DNA of 64,000 nucleotides. Source: Selenomonadales bacterium. Its GTDB lineage: Bacteria; Bacillota; Negativicutes; Sporomusales; UBA7701. Positions 35,640-44,048 of the stretch are shown piece after piece; the stretch's first letter is position 1; each line of letters begins with the position of its first letter. The notes beneath the pieces were generated by a model that made no database searches, was not told the origin of the DNA, and worked only from the letters and a program-made list of their open reading frames with translations. Position numbers and translations under genes: made by a program. The stretch spans positions 62,001 to 126,000 of the forward strand of contig JARKNV010000069.1 of the NCBI GenBank assembly GCA_029976065.1. Reading direction: 5' to 3'.

Positions 35640-36218
35640 TCAATACTCAATGCCGCGGCGGGCGTCGATGCTTAAGTCCTTCATCGGATGTTTGACGGCT
35701 TTGCATATAGTGACACTATCGGCAATCTGTATCAGTTCGTCTGGCATGTGGCGGCCGGTTAGGACGATGGTTGTTTCCGGCGGCCGCGATTTTACGAGGG
35801 CGGTTACCTTCCCGAGGCTTATATGGCCGCGCCGCAGGGCGTGGCTGATTTCGTCGAGGACTAATACGGCGGGCCGCTCGTCCCTTAGGACCTGGGCGGC
35901 GTATGCGAGCGCCTGGGCGGCGTAAGGGTTGCCCGGCTTTCTATTTTCGCGGAAGCATTCGCCGCATTTGCGGCAGACGGCTTCGCCGCTTTTGATGCGG
36001 GCGGCGAGGGCGCAGCCGTGCCCGAACTGGCGGATGGTGATGGCCGGCAGGTGGAGCTGGGCGAAGAGTTCGCCGCTGTAGCCGCCGCCCTTCTGGAACT
36101 GGACGACGACCGCCCGGCGGCCGCCGGCCGCGGCGGTTACCGCCAGCCCGAGGGCCGCGGTGGTCTTGCCTTTGCCGTCGCCGGTGTAGATGATGAGCGG
36201 GGCAGGTACGGTGCTCAT
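35640..36218 (-). CDS. cobO: Cob(I)yrinic acid a,c-diamide adenosyltransferase
   Basis: 192 residues, CobA/CobO/BtuR family: P-loop TGDGKGKTTAALGLA near 11-25, and VLDEISHALRRG near 118. A cysteine cluster (CRKCGECF, near 75) is present, which is not standard in CobO and could bind a metal. It transfers the adenosyl group from ATP to cobalt. The stop codon lies 12 bases from the repeat end. Confidence 0.92.
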   Translation of the reverse strand: MSTVPAPLIIYTGDGKGKTTAALGLAVTAAAGGRRAVVVQFQKGGGYSGELFAQLHLPAITIRQFGHGCALAARIKSGEAVCRKCGECFRENRKPGNPYAAQALAYAAQVLRDERPAVLVLDEISHALRRGHISLGKVTALVKSRPPETTIVLTGRHMPDELIQIADSVTICKAVKHPMKDLSIDARRGIEY

Positions 36219-36223
36219 GGCGC

Positions 36224-36847
36224 TCAGTCCTGCAGGTAGAGGATGGCGTTGGCGGCGGCGGCGGCGATGGGGCTGCCGCCTTTGGTGCCGGCAACGGTGA
36301 TGTAGGGCGCGGGGACGGTGGCGGCCAGCAGTTCCTTCGATTCGGCGGCACCGACGAAGCCGACGGGCACGCCGATGATGGCCGCCGGCCGGATGCCGGT
36401 GTCGGCGATCATTTTCAGCAGCTCGAACAGCGCGGTGGGGGCGTTGCCGATGGCGACGACCGCTCCGTGGAGGCGGGGGCCGAAGGCTCTCATCGCGGCC
36501 ATGGCGCGGGTGATGCCGGCGTTCTTGGCGGCAGCCGCGATTGCCGGGTCGGCGATCAGGCAGTGCACGCTGCCGCCGAGTTCGCCGAGACGGCGCTTGT
36601 TGATGCCGGTGCGCACCATCTCGACGTCGCAGAAGATGTCGCAGCCGGCTTTGAGGGCCCGGCTCGCGGCCTCGATGGCGAGGGGATGGATGCGGATGTG
36701 GTTGGCGTAGTCGACGTCGCCGGCGGCGTGAATGATGCGGGAGTATATTTTGGCCGCGGCGGGCGTGAGGTTGAGGCCGGCGAGATGAGAAGCGATAATC
36801 GCCATGCTCCGCTCCTCGATGAGGCCGGGGTCGGTGATGAAGTCCAC
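36224..36847 (-). CDS. cbiC: Cobalt-precorrin-8 methylmutase
   Basis: 207 residues; the RIIHAAGDVDYANHI segment holds the catalytic His40, with MVRTGINKRRL, GNAPTALFEL and the late GTKGGSPIAAAAANAIL. It moves the C11 methyl group to C12, giving hydrogenobyrinate or cobyrinate. It directly abuts cbiX. Confidence 0.94.
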   Translation of the reverse strand: MDFITDPGLIEERSMAIIASHLAGLNLTPAAAKIYSRIIHAAGDVDYANHIRIHPLAIEAASRALKAGCDIFCDVEMVRTGINKRRLGELGGSVHCLIADPAIAAAAKNAGITRAMAAMRAFGPRLHGAVVAIGNAPTALFELLKMIADTGIRPAAIIGVPVGFVGAAESKELLAATVPAPYITVAGTKGGSPIAAAAANAILYLQD

Positions 36848-37225
36848 TTAATCAGCCTCCCGGATGCGGTCGATGAGAATGTCGGCGATGCGGGGGTCGG
36901 GGCCGATATGGTCGGCCATGGTGACGGCGACGTCGGGGAAACGCTCCTTGAGAGCGGCGATTTCTGCGGGAATGTCGTGCTGGATGTGCATGCCGTTGGC
37001 GAAGAACATCGGCACAACGACGATTTTGTCCGCGCCGCGGGCGGCGAGACTGGCGACGGCGTCCTCAATGGTGGCGAGCTCAGATTTGCGGTTCATGATG
37101 GCTGTTTCCACCAGGTCGCTGCCGAGGCGCTCTTTGATGATGTCGCTGATGCGGAAGACGACCTGGTTGGCCTCGCCGACGCTGGCGCGGCTGCCGTGGC
37201 CGAGGACTACGACTCCCTGTTTCAT
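36848..37225 (-). CDS. cbiX: Sirohydrochlorin cobaltochelatase, short CbiX
   Basis: 125 residues, the small single-domain CbiX type that works as a dimer. Metal-site histidine in VVLGHGSRAS near 10 and a second in FANGMHIQHDIP near 75. It inserts cobalt early in the anaerobic route. Overlaps cbiJ by four bases. Confidence 0.9.
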   Translation of the reverse strand: MKQGVVVLGHGSRASVGEANQVVFRISDIIKERLGSDLVETAIMNRKSELATIEDAVASLAARGADKIVVVPMFFANGMHIQHDIPAEIAALKERFPDVAVTMADHIGPDPRIADILIDRIREAD

Positions 37226-37986
37226 TTCAAGACCTCCTTGACAAAGTCGCTTACGGAGTCGATATCGGCGGCGATGCGGCTGTACTCGATCGCCGGCCGG
37301 TCGATTACGATGAGGGGCAGGCCGAGTTCCACGGCGGCGCTGAATTTGCTGTCGGCGCCGCCGACTAGGCCGCTGTTCTTGGTGACGATGACGTCGGCGG
37401 CGTATTCGCGGAAAAGGGCGAGGTTGAGCTGGTGGGAGAACGGTCCCTGCAGGGCGATGATGTCGGCGGGAGCGAAGCCGAGGCGCCGGCAGACGGTGAG
37501 GACCTCGGGTTCGGGCAGGACACGGGCGATAAGGCGCCGGCCGGCCAGCAGGGGTTCGTTCTTGAAGGCTGCCAGGGTGCGGCTGCCGGTGGCCAGGAAG
37601 ATGACTTTCCCCAGATCGGCCGCCAGGCGTGCCGCCTGGACGGCATCGGCGGCACGGTGGAGTTTGTCGTAGGCCGGCAGCGGGGCCGGCGGACGCTCGT
37701 AGCGCAGGTAGGGCAGGTCGAGGGCTTCGCAGGCCGCCTGGGCGTTGCGGGAGGCGGTGGCGGCGTAGGGGTGGCTGGCGTCTATCAAGGCCCGGGCGCC
37801 TTCGCTCCTGAGCAGGGCGACGAAGCCGACGGTGTCGCGGCCGCCGGTGTGGACGGTTAGCCCGTCCTGGGCGGCAAGCTTGCGGCCGTAGTCGGAGACG
37901 ACGGCAATGCTGACGGGCCAGCCCTGCCGGGCGAGAAAGGCCGCGAGCTCCCTCCCGTCCCTGGTGCCGGCCAGCACGACGATCAC
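37222..37986 (-). CDS. cbiJ: Cobalt-precorrin-6A reductase
   Basis: 254 residues: VVLAGTRDGRELAAFLARQG start, GGRDTVGF, LIDASHPYAATASRNA near 88-105 and DVIVTKNSGLVGG near 210, all CbiJ/CobK landmarks. It reduces the corrin ring precursor with NAD(P)H. Overlaps the downstream cbiX and upstream cbiH genes by four bases each. Confidence 0.92.
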   Translation of the reverse strand: MIVVLAGTRDGRELAAFLARQGWPVSIAVVSDYGRKLAAQDGLTVHTGGRDTVGFVALLRSEGARALIDASHPYAATASRNAQAACEALDLPYLRYERPPAPLPAYDKLHRAADAVQAARLAADLGKVIFLATGSRTLAAFKNEPLLAGRRLIARVLPEPEVLTVCRRLGFAPADIIALQGPFSHQLNLALFREYAADVIVTKNSGLVGGADSKFSAAVELGLPLIVIDRPAIEYSRIAADIDSVSDFVKEVLK

Positions 37987-38711
37987 AGCGAATACCCCCG
38001 CGGGGTTATCATCCGCCCGGCGGCGGTGTATGTGCGGCTGTTGCCGATGATGACGAGGGAGAACATGTCGATGTGCTCGCGGGTGAAGTTTTCCAGGTCG
38101 GAGATGACCATGCTTTCGTTTGGCCGGCTGGCGTGACGGACGATGCCCACCGGCGTGGCCGCCGGCCGGTGCTTGAGGACGATTTCCCGCACCTGCTCGA
38201 TCTGGGTGACCCGGCGGGTGCTCTTGGGGTTATAAAGGGCGATGACGAAGTCGCCGGCGGCGGCCATTTCCGCCCGCTTGACGATCGTGTCCCAGGGGGT
38301 GAGCAGGTCGCTGAGGCTGATGACGGCAAAGTCGTGCATGATGGGCGCGCCGAGGAGAGCCGCGGCGGCGCCGATGGCGCTGATGCCGGGAATGATGTCG
38401 ACTTCGGGCTGGACCGCCGGCGGGTACTTGAAGACGAGTTCGAGCACCAGCCCGGCCATGCCGTAGATGCCGGGGTCGCCGCTGGAAACGACGGCGACCC
38501 GCCTGCCGGCCATGGCTTCCTCTACGGCCGCCTGGCAGCGGTCGATTTCCTGGGTCATGCCGGTGCCGATTATCTTTTTGCCTGGCAAAAGGTCGTTTAT
38601 GAGCGCGAGATAGGTGTCGTAGCCGACGACCGTTTCGGCGGCGGCGATGGCGTCCAGCGCCCGCCGGCTCATGTCGGCGAGGCGGCCGGGGCCTAGACCG
38701 ACGACGGCGAT
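37983..38711 (-). CDS. cbiH: Cobalt-precorrin-3B C17-methyltransferase, start codon unusual
   Basis: About 242 residues of SAM-dependent methyltransferase: IAVVGLGPGRLADMS start, GYDTYLALI, SSGDPGIYGMAGL, PGISAIGAAAALLGAP. No ATG, GTG or TTG lies at the conserved N-terminus. In frame there is only an ATC at 38711 (five bases after GAGGT), a far upstream ATG at 38807 deep inside cbiG, or an ATG at 38672 that would cut off the essential GLGPG loop. I marked the conserved start. It overlaps the end of cbiG by 19 bases, so coupled re-initiation at a rare codon is possible. Confidence 0.85.
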   Translation of the reverse strand: MAVVGLGPGRLADMSRRALDAIAAAETVVGYDTYLALINDLLPGKKIIGTGMTQEIDRCQAAVEEAMAGRRVAVVSSGDPGIYGMAGLVLELVFKYPPAVQPEVDIIPGISAIGAAAALLGAPIMHDFAVISLSDLLTPWDTIVKRAEMAAAGDFVIALYNPKSTRRVTQIEQVREIVLKHRPAATPVGIVRHASRPNESMVISDLENFTREHIDMFSLVIIGNSRTYTAAGRMITPRGYSL

Positions 38712-39766
38712 TTGACCTCGGCGATGGCCACCGATATTTTGTCGTAGCTCGTTTTGCCCAGCAGGAGCTTGTCTGTTCCCGCCGCTAAGAGCGCCGCCGC
38801 TTCGCATACATTCCCCACTCCAATCTGTTCTTGGACGAATTCCGAGGTTTCGAGTCCATATTGTTCGATGCATTGTTGCAGTTGCTCGTTGGTGTATGTC
38901 CGGAAGGGCACGGCCATCTGTTCCACCATGGCCAGCAGGCCGATTTCGTCGTCCTTGACGGCGGTTGTGGCAATCGTGCCGACACTCTTGACACTGCGGC
39001 CGATTTTCCTGCAGGCGTCGGTGATGGCGGTGTAAAGGGCGGCGCTGGGCACGCCCCGCCGGCAGCCCACGCCGACGGCGATGGTGGCCGGCCGCAGGAA
39101 GACATGGGGCTTGACCATGTACATTTCTTTGTCGGAGATGACGACGGCGGCGTCGTAGCGGTCGGTGTGGACGAGGTCTTCGCTGGTGACGAGCATGATG
39201 CACTGTTCGGCCGCCAGTTTTACGTAGTGCTCGTAATCGGGCAGGGAGCAGTCGATGAAGAAGATGACCCGCTTGCCGGCGACGAGGGCGGCGCTGATGT
39301 GCTTGAGCTGGTCGAAGGGCTCGATCTCTAGCCCGATGCGGGCGGCGAGCACGTCGGGGGCGGGTTTGTGCTGGATGTCGGTGGCGGTGGTGATGACCGG
39401 TGTGGCGCCCGCCGCTTCGGCGATGACGCGGGTCAGTTCGTTGGCGCCGCCGATGTGGCCGGCGAGCAGGCTGATGGCGTGGCGGCCGGCCTCGTCCATG
39501 ACGACGACGGCCGGGTCGTAGCGCTTGTCGCGGATATGGGGGGCGATGACGCGGACGACGATGCCGGTGGCCATAATGAAGACCAGACCGTTGTATTTGT
39601 GGTAGATGTCGGCGACGAGTCCGCTGAGGCTCTCGTAAGTCCGGACGTCGGTCCCCCCCTCCCTGCCGGCCTTGGCGTAGAGGTCGATTTTGCAGGTGAG
39701 CTTGGCGGCCATGGCGGCCGCGAGGCGAGCCCCGTTATCGGTTATGGATATTACTGCGGTTTTCAT
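38693..39766 (-). CDS. cbiG: Cobalt-precorrin-5A hydrolase
   Basis: 357 residues from the ATG at 39766 (MKTAVISITDNGARLA) behind GGGAGG. N-terminal domain with NGLVFIMATGIVVRVIAPHI and LLAGHIGGANELTR; C-terminal domain with VGVGCRRGVPS and ASRA-like turn. It opens the delta-lactone ring and releases acetaldehyde in the anaerobic route. Four-base overlap with cbiF. Confidence 0.93.
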   Translation of the reverse strand: MKTAVISITDNGARLAAAMAAKLTCKIDLYAKAGREGGTDVRTYESLSGLVADIYHKYNGLVFIMATGIVVRVIAPHIRDKRYDPAVVVMDEAGRHAISLLAGHIGGANELTRVIAEAAGATPVITTATDIQHKPAPDVLAARIGLEIEPFDQLKHISAALVAGKRVIFFIDCSLPDYEHYVKLAAEQCIMLVTSEDLVHTDRYDAAVVISDKEMYMVKPHVFLRPATIAVGVGCRRGVPSAALYTAITDACRKIGRSVKSVGTIATTAVKDDEIGLLAMVEQMAVPFRTYTNEQLQQCIEQYGLETSEFVQEQIGVGNVCEAAALLAAGTDKLLLGKTSYDKISVAIAEVKSPSSV

Positions 39767-40518
39767 TTTGCCTCCCTGAACATGTGGCCGAATTCCGGGG
39801 AATAAAGCCTGGACAGCGCGTAGCCGCCGTCCAGACAGCGGCCGACGACGATCATGGCCGTGCGGTCGACGCCCGCCGCTTGGACGGTGCGGGCGATGGT
39901 GGCGAGAGTGCCGCGGTAGATTTTTTCGTCCGGCCAGGAAGCCTTCTGGACAACGGCGATGGGCGTGTCTTCGGGATAGCCGCCGGCAGTGAGCTCGCCG
40001 ACGACGCTGTCGAGCATGTGGACGCTGAGGAAGATGCACATCGTGGCCCGGTGGCTGGCCAGTGCCGCCAGTTTCTCCCGCTCCGGCACCGGGGTGCGGC
40101 CTTCGAGGCGGGTGACGATGACGGTCTGGCTGACTTCCGGCAGGGTGTATTCACAACGGAGGGCCGCCGCGGCCGCGAGGAAGGAGCTGACGCCGGGAAC
40201 GACTTCGTAGCCGATGCCGCGGGCGTCGAGGACGTCCATCTGCTCCTTTATGGCGCCGTAGATGCTGGGGTCGCCGGTGTGGAGCCTGACGACCAGTTTT
40301 TCTTCCCCGACGGCCCGGACGATGGCGGCGATGACTTCGTCGAGGGTCATGGAGGCGCTGTTCATGATTTCGGCGTTCTGTTTGGCGAGTCTGAGGAGGG
40401 CCGGGTTGACGAGCGAGCCGGCGTAGATGATGGTGTCGGCGATGGTCAGCAGGTGCTGGCCTTTGACGGTTATGAGTTCGGGATCGCCGGGGCCGGCGCC
40501 GACGAAATAGACATTCAT
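39763..40518 (-). CDS. cbiF: Cobalt-precorrin-4 C11-methyltransferase
   Basis: 251 residues from the ATG at 40518. SAM-binding FVGAGPGDPELITVKG at the start, VRLHTGDPSIYGAIKEQ near 85, VPGVSSFLAAAAAL. Tetrapyrrole methylase class III fold. Overlaps cbiL and cbiG by four bases each, typical of this operon's coupling. Confidence 0.94.
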   Translation of the reverse strand: MNVYFVGAGPGDPELITVKGQHLLTIADTIIYAGSLVNPALLRLAKQNAEIMNSASMTLDEVIAAIVRAVGEEKLVVRLHTGDPSIYGAIKEQMDVLDARGIGYEVVPGVSSFLAAAAALRCEYTLPEVSQTVIVTRLEGRTPVPEREKLAALASHRATMCIFLSVHMLDSVVGELTAGGYPEDTPIAVVQKASWPDEKIYRGTLATIARTVQAAGVDRTAMIVVGRCLDGGYALSRLYSPEFGHMFREAK

Positions 40519-41228
40519 CCCAGTCCCCCCTTTTTGATCAGAATGAGCGACAGGTAGTCGCGTTTTTTGCCGATGAGGCTGTCGAGGTCGCGGGTGACGA
40601 ATTGGTCGGGATAACCGAGCCTGCTGACGAAGACGGCTTTGTCCTTGAGGCCGAGGTCGCCGAGAACGGCGACGATTTCGTCGTATTTGCCGGCGACTTT
40701 CATGAGCACGGCGTTGTCGAAGGCGGCCAGCAGCGGCCGCAGGGCTTCGGGGTCGTCGACGGCCGGGAGGACGGCGAGTTTTTCCGTGCCTTCGGCGAGG
40801 GGAATGTCGAGGTGGGCGGCGGCGGCGGCGAACGAGGTGACGCCGGGGACGCTCTCGACTTCGACGGCCGGCAGGAGGGCGCGGACGCGCTTGAGGAGGT
40901 AGGTGTAGGTGCTGAAAAGCATGGCGTCGCCGATGGTTATGAAGGCAACGTTTTTGCCGGCGGCGAGGCAGGCGGCGATTTTTTCGGCGCCGCGGCGCCA
41001 TTCGGCTTCGAGCAGGGCCTTGTCGCGGGTCATGGGGGTGGGCACTTCGATTATTTCCGCGGCGGCGCTGATGTATGTGCCGGCCACTTTGCGGGCGACG
41101 CTTTCGTTGTCGACGGCCGAGCGGGGCAGGCAGACGACATCGGCGGTTTTGAGGAGGGCGGCGGCGCGGAGGGTGAGCAGGTCGGGGTCGCCCGGCCCGA
41201 CGCCGATGCCGTAGAATTTGCCGTTCAT
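40515..41228 (-). CDS. cbiL: Cobalt-precorrin-2 C20-methyltransferase
   Basis: 237 residues: GIGVGPGDPDLLTLRAAALL start, VAFITIGDAMLFSTYTYLL near 100 and VPGVTSFAAAAAHL. The GDAMLFSTY motif is typical of CbiL/CobI. Adds the C20 methyl group. Overlaps cbiT by four bases. Confidence 0.94.
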   Translation of the reverse strand: MNGKFYGIGVGPGDPDLLTLRAAALLKTADVVCLPRSAVDNESVARKVAGTYISAAAEIIEVPTPMTRDKALLEAEWRRGAEKIAACLAAGKNVAFITIGDAMLFSTYTYLLKRVRALLPAVEVESVPGVTSFAAAAAHLDIPLAEGTEKLAVLPAVDDPEALRPLLAAFDNAVLMKVAGKYDEIVAVLGDLGLKDKAVFVSRLGYPDQFVTRDLDSLIGKKRDYLSLILIKKGGLG

Positions 41229-41815
41229 TGGGGTCCTCCCTTGGTGCAGGCTATGATGTAAACGGGGTTGCCGGCCTGGAACATGTGCTTGCCGCCGGCC
41301 TTGCGCAGACGGGTGACGTGTACGCCGACGGCCTCGGTGCCGTAGCCGGGACGGTCATCGAGGGCGGCGAGGGCCTGATGGAGCGTTTCGACGGTGACGG
41401 CGGCGAGGATGAGGCGGCCGCCGGGTTTGAGCAAGCGGTCGGCGGCGGCGAGGATCCCGCCCAGGCGGCCGCCGCTGCCGCCGATGAAGATGGCGTCGGC
41501 GGCGGGAAGTCCCTCAAGGGCTTCGGGGGCCGCGCCGGCGACGATTTCGAGGTTGGCGGCGCCGAATTTGGCGGCGTTGGCGCGGATAAGGGCAACGCCT
41601 GCGGGTTCTTTTTCGATGGCGTAAACGCGGCCGCGGGGCGCGAGCAGGGCGGCCTCGATACTGAACGAGCCGGTGCCGGCGCCGATGTCGAGGACGGTGT
41701 CGGCTTCGCCGATCCTGGCCTTGACAAGGGCGAGGATGCGGATTTCCTGCTTGGTCATGGGGATGTCGCCGCGGATGAATTCGTTGTCGGGTATGCCGGG
41801 AACGGCGGGTGTCAT
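41225..41815 (-). CDS. cbiT: Cobalt-precorrin-6B C15-methyltransferase (decarboxylating)
   Basis: 196 residues from the ATG at 41815. Class I methyltransferase fold, N-terminal GIPDNEFIRGDIPMTKQEIR and SAM loop DIGAGTGSFSIEAA. Works with CbiE, here a separate chain rather than the CobL fusion. Four-base overlap with cbiE. Confidence 0.93.
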   Translation of the reverse strand: MTPAVPGIPDNEFIRGDIPMTKQEIRILALVKARIGEADTVLDIGAGTGSFSIEAALLAPRGRVYAIEKEPAGVALIRANAAKFGAANLEIVAGAAPEALEGLPAADAIFIGGSGGRLGGILAAADRLLKPGGRLILAAVTVETLHQALAALDDRPGYGTEAVGVHVTRLRKAGGKHMFQAGNPVYIIACTKGGPQ

Positions 41816-42438
41816 GCCATCACCACCATCACGCAGTGTTCGAAGCCCCGGCCGGCCGCGACGGCGGCGAGGTCGGCAGCGAAGATTTTTTCTTCGGGGT
41901 AGGAGAGGTCGGCGCACAGCCAGGCGGCGGTATCGGGTGGCCAGCCGCGGGCGAGGAGGTCGCCGGCGACGGCGTGGGGAGCGTTGACGGCGTCGGTGAG
42001 GAGGGCGAGTTTTTTGCCGGGGATGTAGTCGAGGGCGCCGGCGGCGGGGGCGCGGCCGTGGAGGCTGACGAGAACGGCGTCCTGCCAGGGGCAGGCGAGG
42101 CGGGCGAAGGCGAGCTGGACGGAGCTGACGCCGGGGATGACTTCGAGCCGTCCGGGGCCGAATTCGCGGCGGAGGGCGACGAGGAGGCTGTGGAAGCCGG
42201 GATCGCCGGAGACGAGGACGGCAACGTCGCTGTCCTCAAGGCGCCGGCCGATGAAGGCGAGGACGGCGGCGATGTCCCGGCCGATGGCGAAGGTTTCGCT
42301 GCCGGCGGGGGCGAAGGCGGCCAGGGCGCGGCTGCCGCCGACGACGACTTTCGCGGCGGCGATGGCGCGGACGGCGATGGGGGGCAGGTAGTCTGGCGAG
42401 CCGGGGCCGATGCCGATTACGACGATTTTATGGTCCAT
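41812..42438 (-). CDS. cbiE: Cobalt-precorrin-7 C5-methyltransferase
   Basis: 208 residues from the ATG at 42438 (MDHKIVVIGIGPGSPDYLPP). Tetrapyrrole methylase fold with VLVSGDPGFHSLLVALRR near 80 and PGVSSVQLAFARL. Overlaps cbiD by 22 bases. An upstream in-frame extension over cbiD is shadow coding. Confidence 0.92.
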   Translation of the reverse strand: MDHKIVVIGIGPGSPDYLPPIAVRAIAAAKVVVGGSRALAAFAPAGSETFAIGRDIAAVLAFIGRRLEDSDVAVLVSGDPGFHSLLVALRREFGPGRLEVIPGVSSVQLAFARLACPWQDAVLVSLHGRAPAAGALDYIPGKKLALLTDAVNAPHAVAGDLLARGWPPDTAAWLCADLSYPEEKIFAADLAAVAAGRGFEHCVMVVMA

Positions 42439-43526
42439 GCGAGGCTGCCTCCGATTTTCGCGGCCTGGTCGTCGAGGCCGAGGATGTCGCCTTTGAGGGT
42501 GACGATGACGGTGCCGACGGCCAGCCGGCCGTGGACGAAGCGTTCGGCGCGGACGCTGGCCCGGGCGGCCAGGCGACGCCAGACGCCGCCGACCGGGTAG
42601 CGGCCGATGACTTCGACCGCGGCTTCGGTGGTGACGCAGGCGAGGATTTCCTCGACCGCCTCGCGGGGTGCGCCTTCGGCGGCGGCGTAGGCGGCGAGCG
42701 TTTCGAGCCGGGCGTCGGCCATGCGGCTGTGGGTGTGGAAGATGCCGGCGGCGACTTTGACGATTTTTCCGAGGTGGCCGAAGAGGAGGATCTGCTTCAG
42801 GCCCTGGTCGGCGGCGGATGTGAGCATGTGGCCGATGAAGTTCGAGGTCTGGACGACCCGGTCGGCGGGCAGCCCGCACAGGTTTATGGCAATGTCCTGG
42901 CCGATTTTGCCGGGGACGAAGACGGCGGTGTCGTAGCCGAGGGCTTTGACGACGCTTATCTGCGGGGTAAGGGAGGTTTTCCACGCCTCCTCGGACATGG
43001 GCTCGACGATGCCGGTGGTGCCGATGACGGACAGGCCGCCTTCGATGCCGAGGACGGGATTGAGGGTTCGGGCGGCGAGTTCGCGGCCGCCGGGGATGGC
43101 GACGGTGACCAGGGCGCCTTGACCCGCGGGGAGAACTTCCCGGAGGGCGGTTTCGATCATCCGGCGGGGGCCGGGGTTGACGGCCGGCTGGCCGACCGGC
43201 ACCGCCAGGCCGGGTTTGGTGACCGTGCCGACGCCTTCGCCGGCGCGGATGAGAATTTCCGGGTTTTCGGTTATGGCGACGTCAACGGTGATAGTGACGC
43301 CGTCGGTAACGTCGGGGTCGTCGCCGGCGTCCTTGACCACTGCGGCGGCCCCGCCCGCGCCGGTGGCGCGGCTGTCGGCGATTTTGACGCTGAGGAGCCT
43401 GCCCTGCGGGGTTGCCACGTCGACGGTCACGGACGGGCGGCCGAGAGCGGCGAGGACGGCCGCTTTGGCGGCGGCGGCGGCGCAGGTGCCGGTGGTGATG
43501 CCCCGGCGGAGGGGCTGGCTGGACAT
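42417..43526 (-). CDS. cbiD: Cobalt-precorrin-5B C1-methyltransferase
   Basis: 369 residues: RRGITTGTCAAAAAKAA start, VDVATPQGRLL, DAGDDPDVTDG, and SNFIGHMLTSAADQGL near 235. First gene of the cobalamin operon. Its ribosome site AGGGGG is buried in a perfect hairpin (43533-43554), and the cobalamin riboswitch lies about 107 bases upstream. Confidence 0.95.
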   Translation of the reverse strand: MSSQPLRRGITTGTCAAAAAKAAVLAALGRPSVTVDVATPQGRLLSVKIADSRATGAGGAAAVVKDAGDDPDVTDGVTITVDVAITENPEILIRAGEGVGTVTKPGLAVPVGQPAVNPGPRRMIETALREVLPAGQGALVTVAIPGGRELAARTLNPVLGIEGGLSVIGTTGIVEPMSEEAWKTSLTPQISVVKALGYDTAVFVPGKIGQDIAINLCGLPADRVVQTSNFIGHMLTSAADQGLKQILLFGHLGKIVKVAAGIFHTHSRMADARLETLAAYAAAEGAPREAVEEILACVTTEAAVEVIGRYPVGGVWRRLAARASVRAERFVHGRLAVGTVIVTLKGDILGLDDQAAKIGGSLAWTIKSS

Positions 43527-43532
43527 CGAAAA

Positions 43533-43554
43533 TACCCCCTGAAAACAGGGGGTA
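43533..43554 (-). promoter_or_regulatory. Hairpin sequestering the cbiD ribosome binding site
   Basis: On the minus strand TACCCCCTG pairs perfectly with CAGGGGGTA around a four-base loop; the right arm contains the Shine-Dalgarno sequence nine bases from the ATG. A second stem, TAACAAT/ATTGTTA (43561-43584), lies just upstream. Together with the riboswitch this fits translational shut-off when cobalamin is present. TATTTTC after the stem leaves some room for termination instead. Confidence 0.7.
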
Positions 43555-43632
43555 TAAATAATAACAATATAAAAATTGTTATACCTATCTACCCACCTGC
43601 CTATCTTCCGTAGGTCGTAACGGCGCGTGTTA

Positions 43633-43775
43633 GAACAGGCAGGTCTCCTGGCTTTGGTTCATCGCTTTCCCACGCCTTCCCGGTTGCCCAGTGGCCTAGT
43701 GTGGTTGGCTCGCCAATACAGTGGCGGGACCGCGCCGGATTGTACCGGCTTCCCTATTAAGCAAAGCACCTGTTC
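43633..43775 (-). ncRNA. Cobalamin riboswitch
   Basis: The minus strand shows the B12 box AGCCAGGAGACCTGC (43653-43639), the conserved GCCACTGT and GCCACTGGGC segments, GGGAAGGC, and a closing P1 stem GAACAGG (43775-43769) with CCTGTTC (43639-43633). All are hallmarks of the adenosylcobalamin riboswitch. It controls the 19-gene cobalamin operon downstream. Confidence 0.95.
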
Positions 43776-43990
43776 CCTAGCTATTAAATTACATTACGAC
43801 GGTGTGGAGATATTATGTGCTTATATTCGGCCAGTATTACGGCGATTCCTGCTATTTACGGCAAAAAAGACAAATATTTAGCTTGGCATTGGGTATAAGG
43901 GTTTTCTTTATGTCCATCGGAAAAGTGTTCCCTTACATGTAAGAAAATTTAGTATTTTTCCTTAATTTACTGGAGGATTTCCCCCGGCGC

Positions 43991-44025
43991 GACCAGAATA
44001 TAAGCATGAACTGGTCAGTCCACCA
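43991..44025 (+). promoter_or_regulatory. Putative operator in front of the lactate operon
   Basis: GACCAG (43991-43996) and CTGGTC (44011-44016) form an inverted repeat flanking TATAAG; TGGT-N6-ACCA (44012-44025) overlaps it. Such TGGT/ACCA half-sites resemble operators of FadR-type GntR regulators that often govern lactate genes. No regulator gene is adjacent. The rest of 43776-44048 shows no gene. Confidence 0.35.
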
Positions 44026-44048
44026 TACCGTGTGCAGGGAGTGATAGA

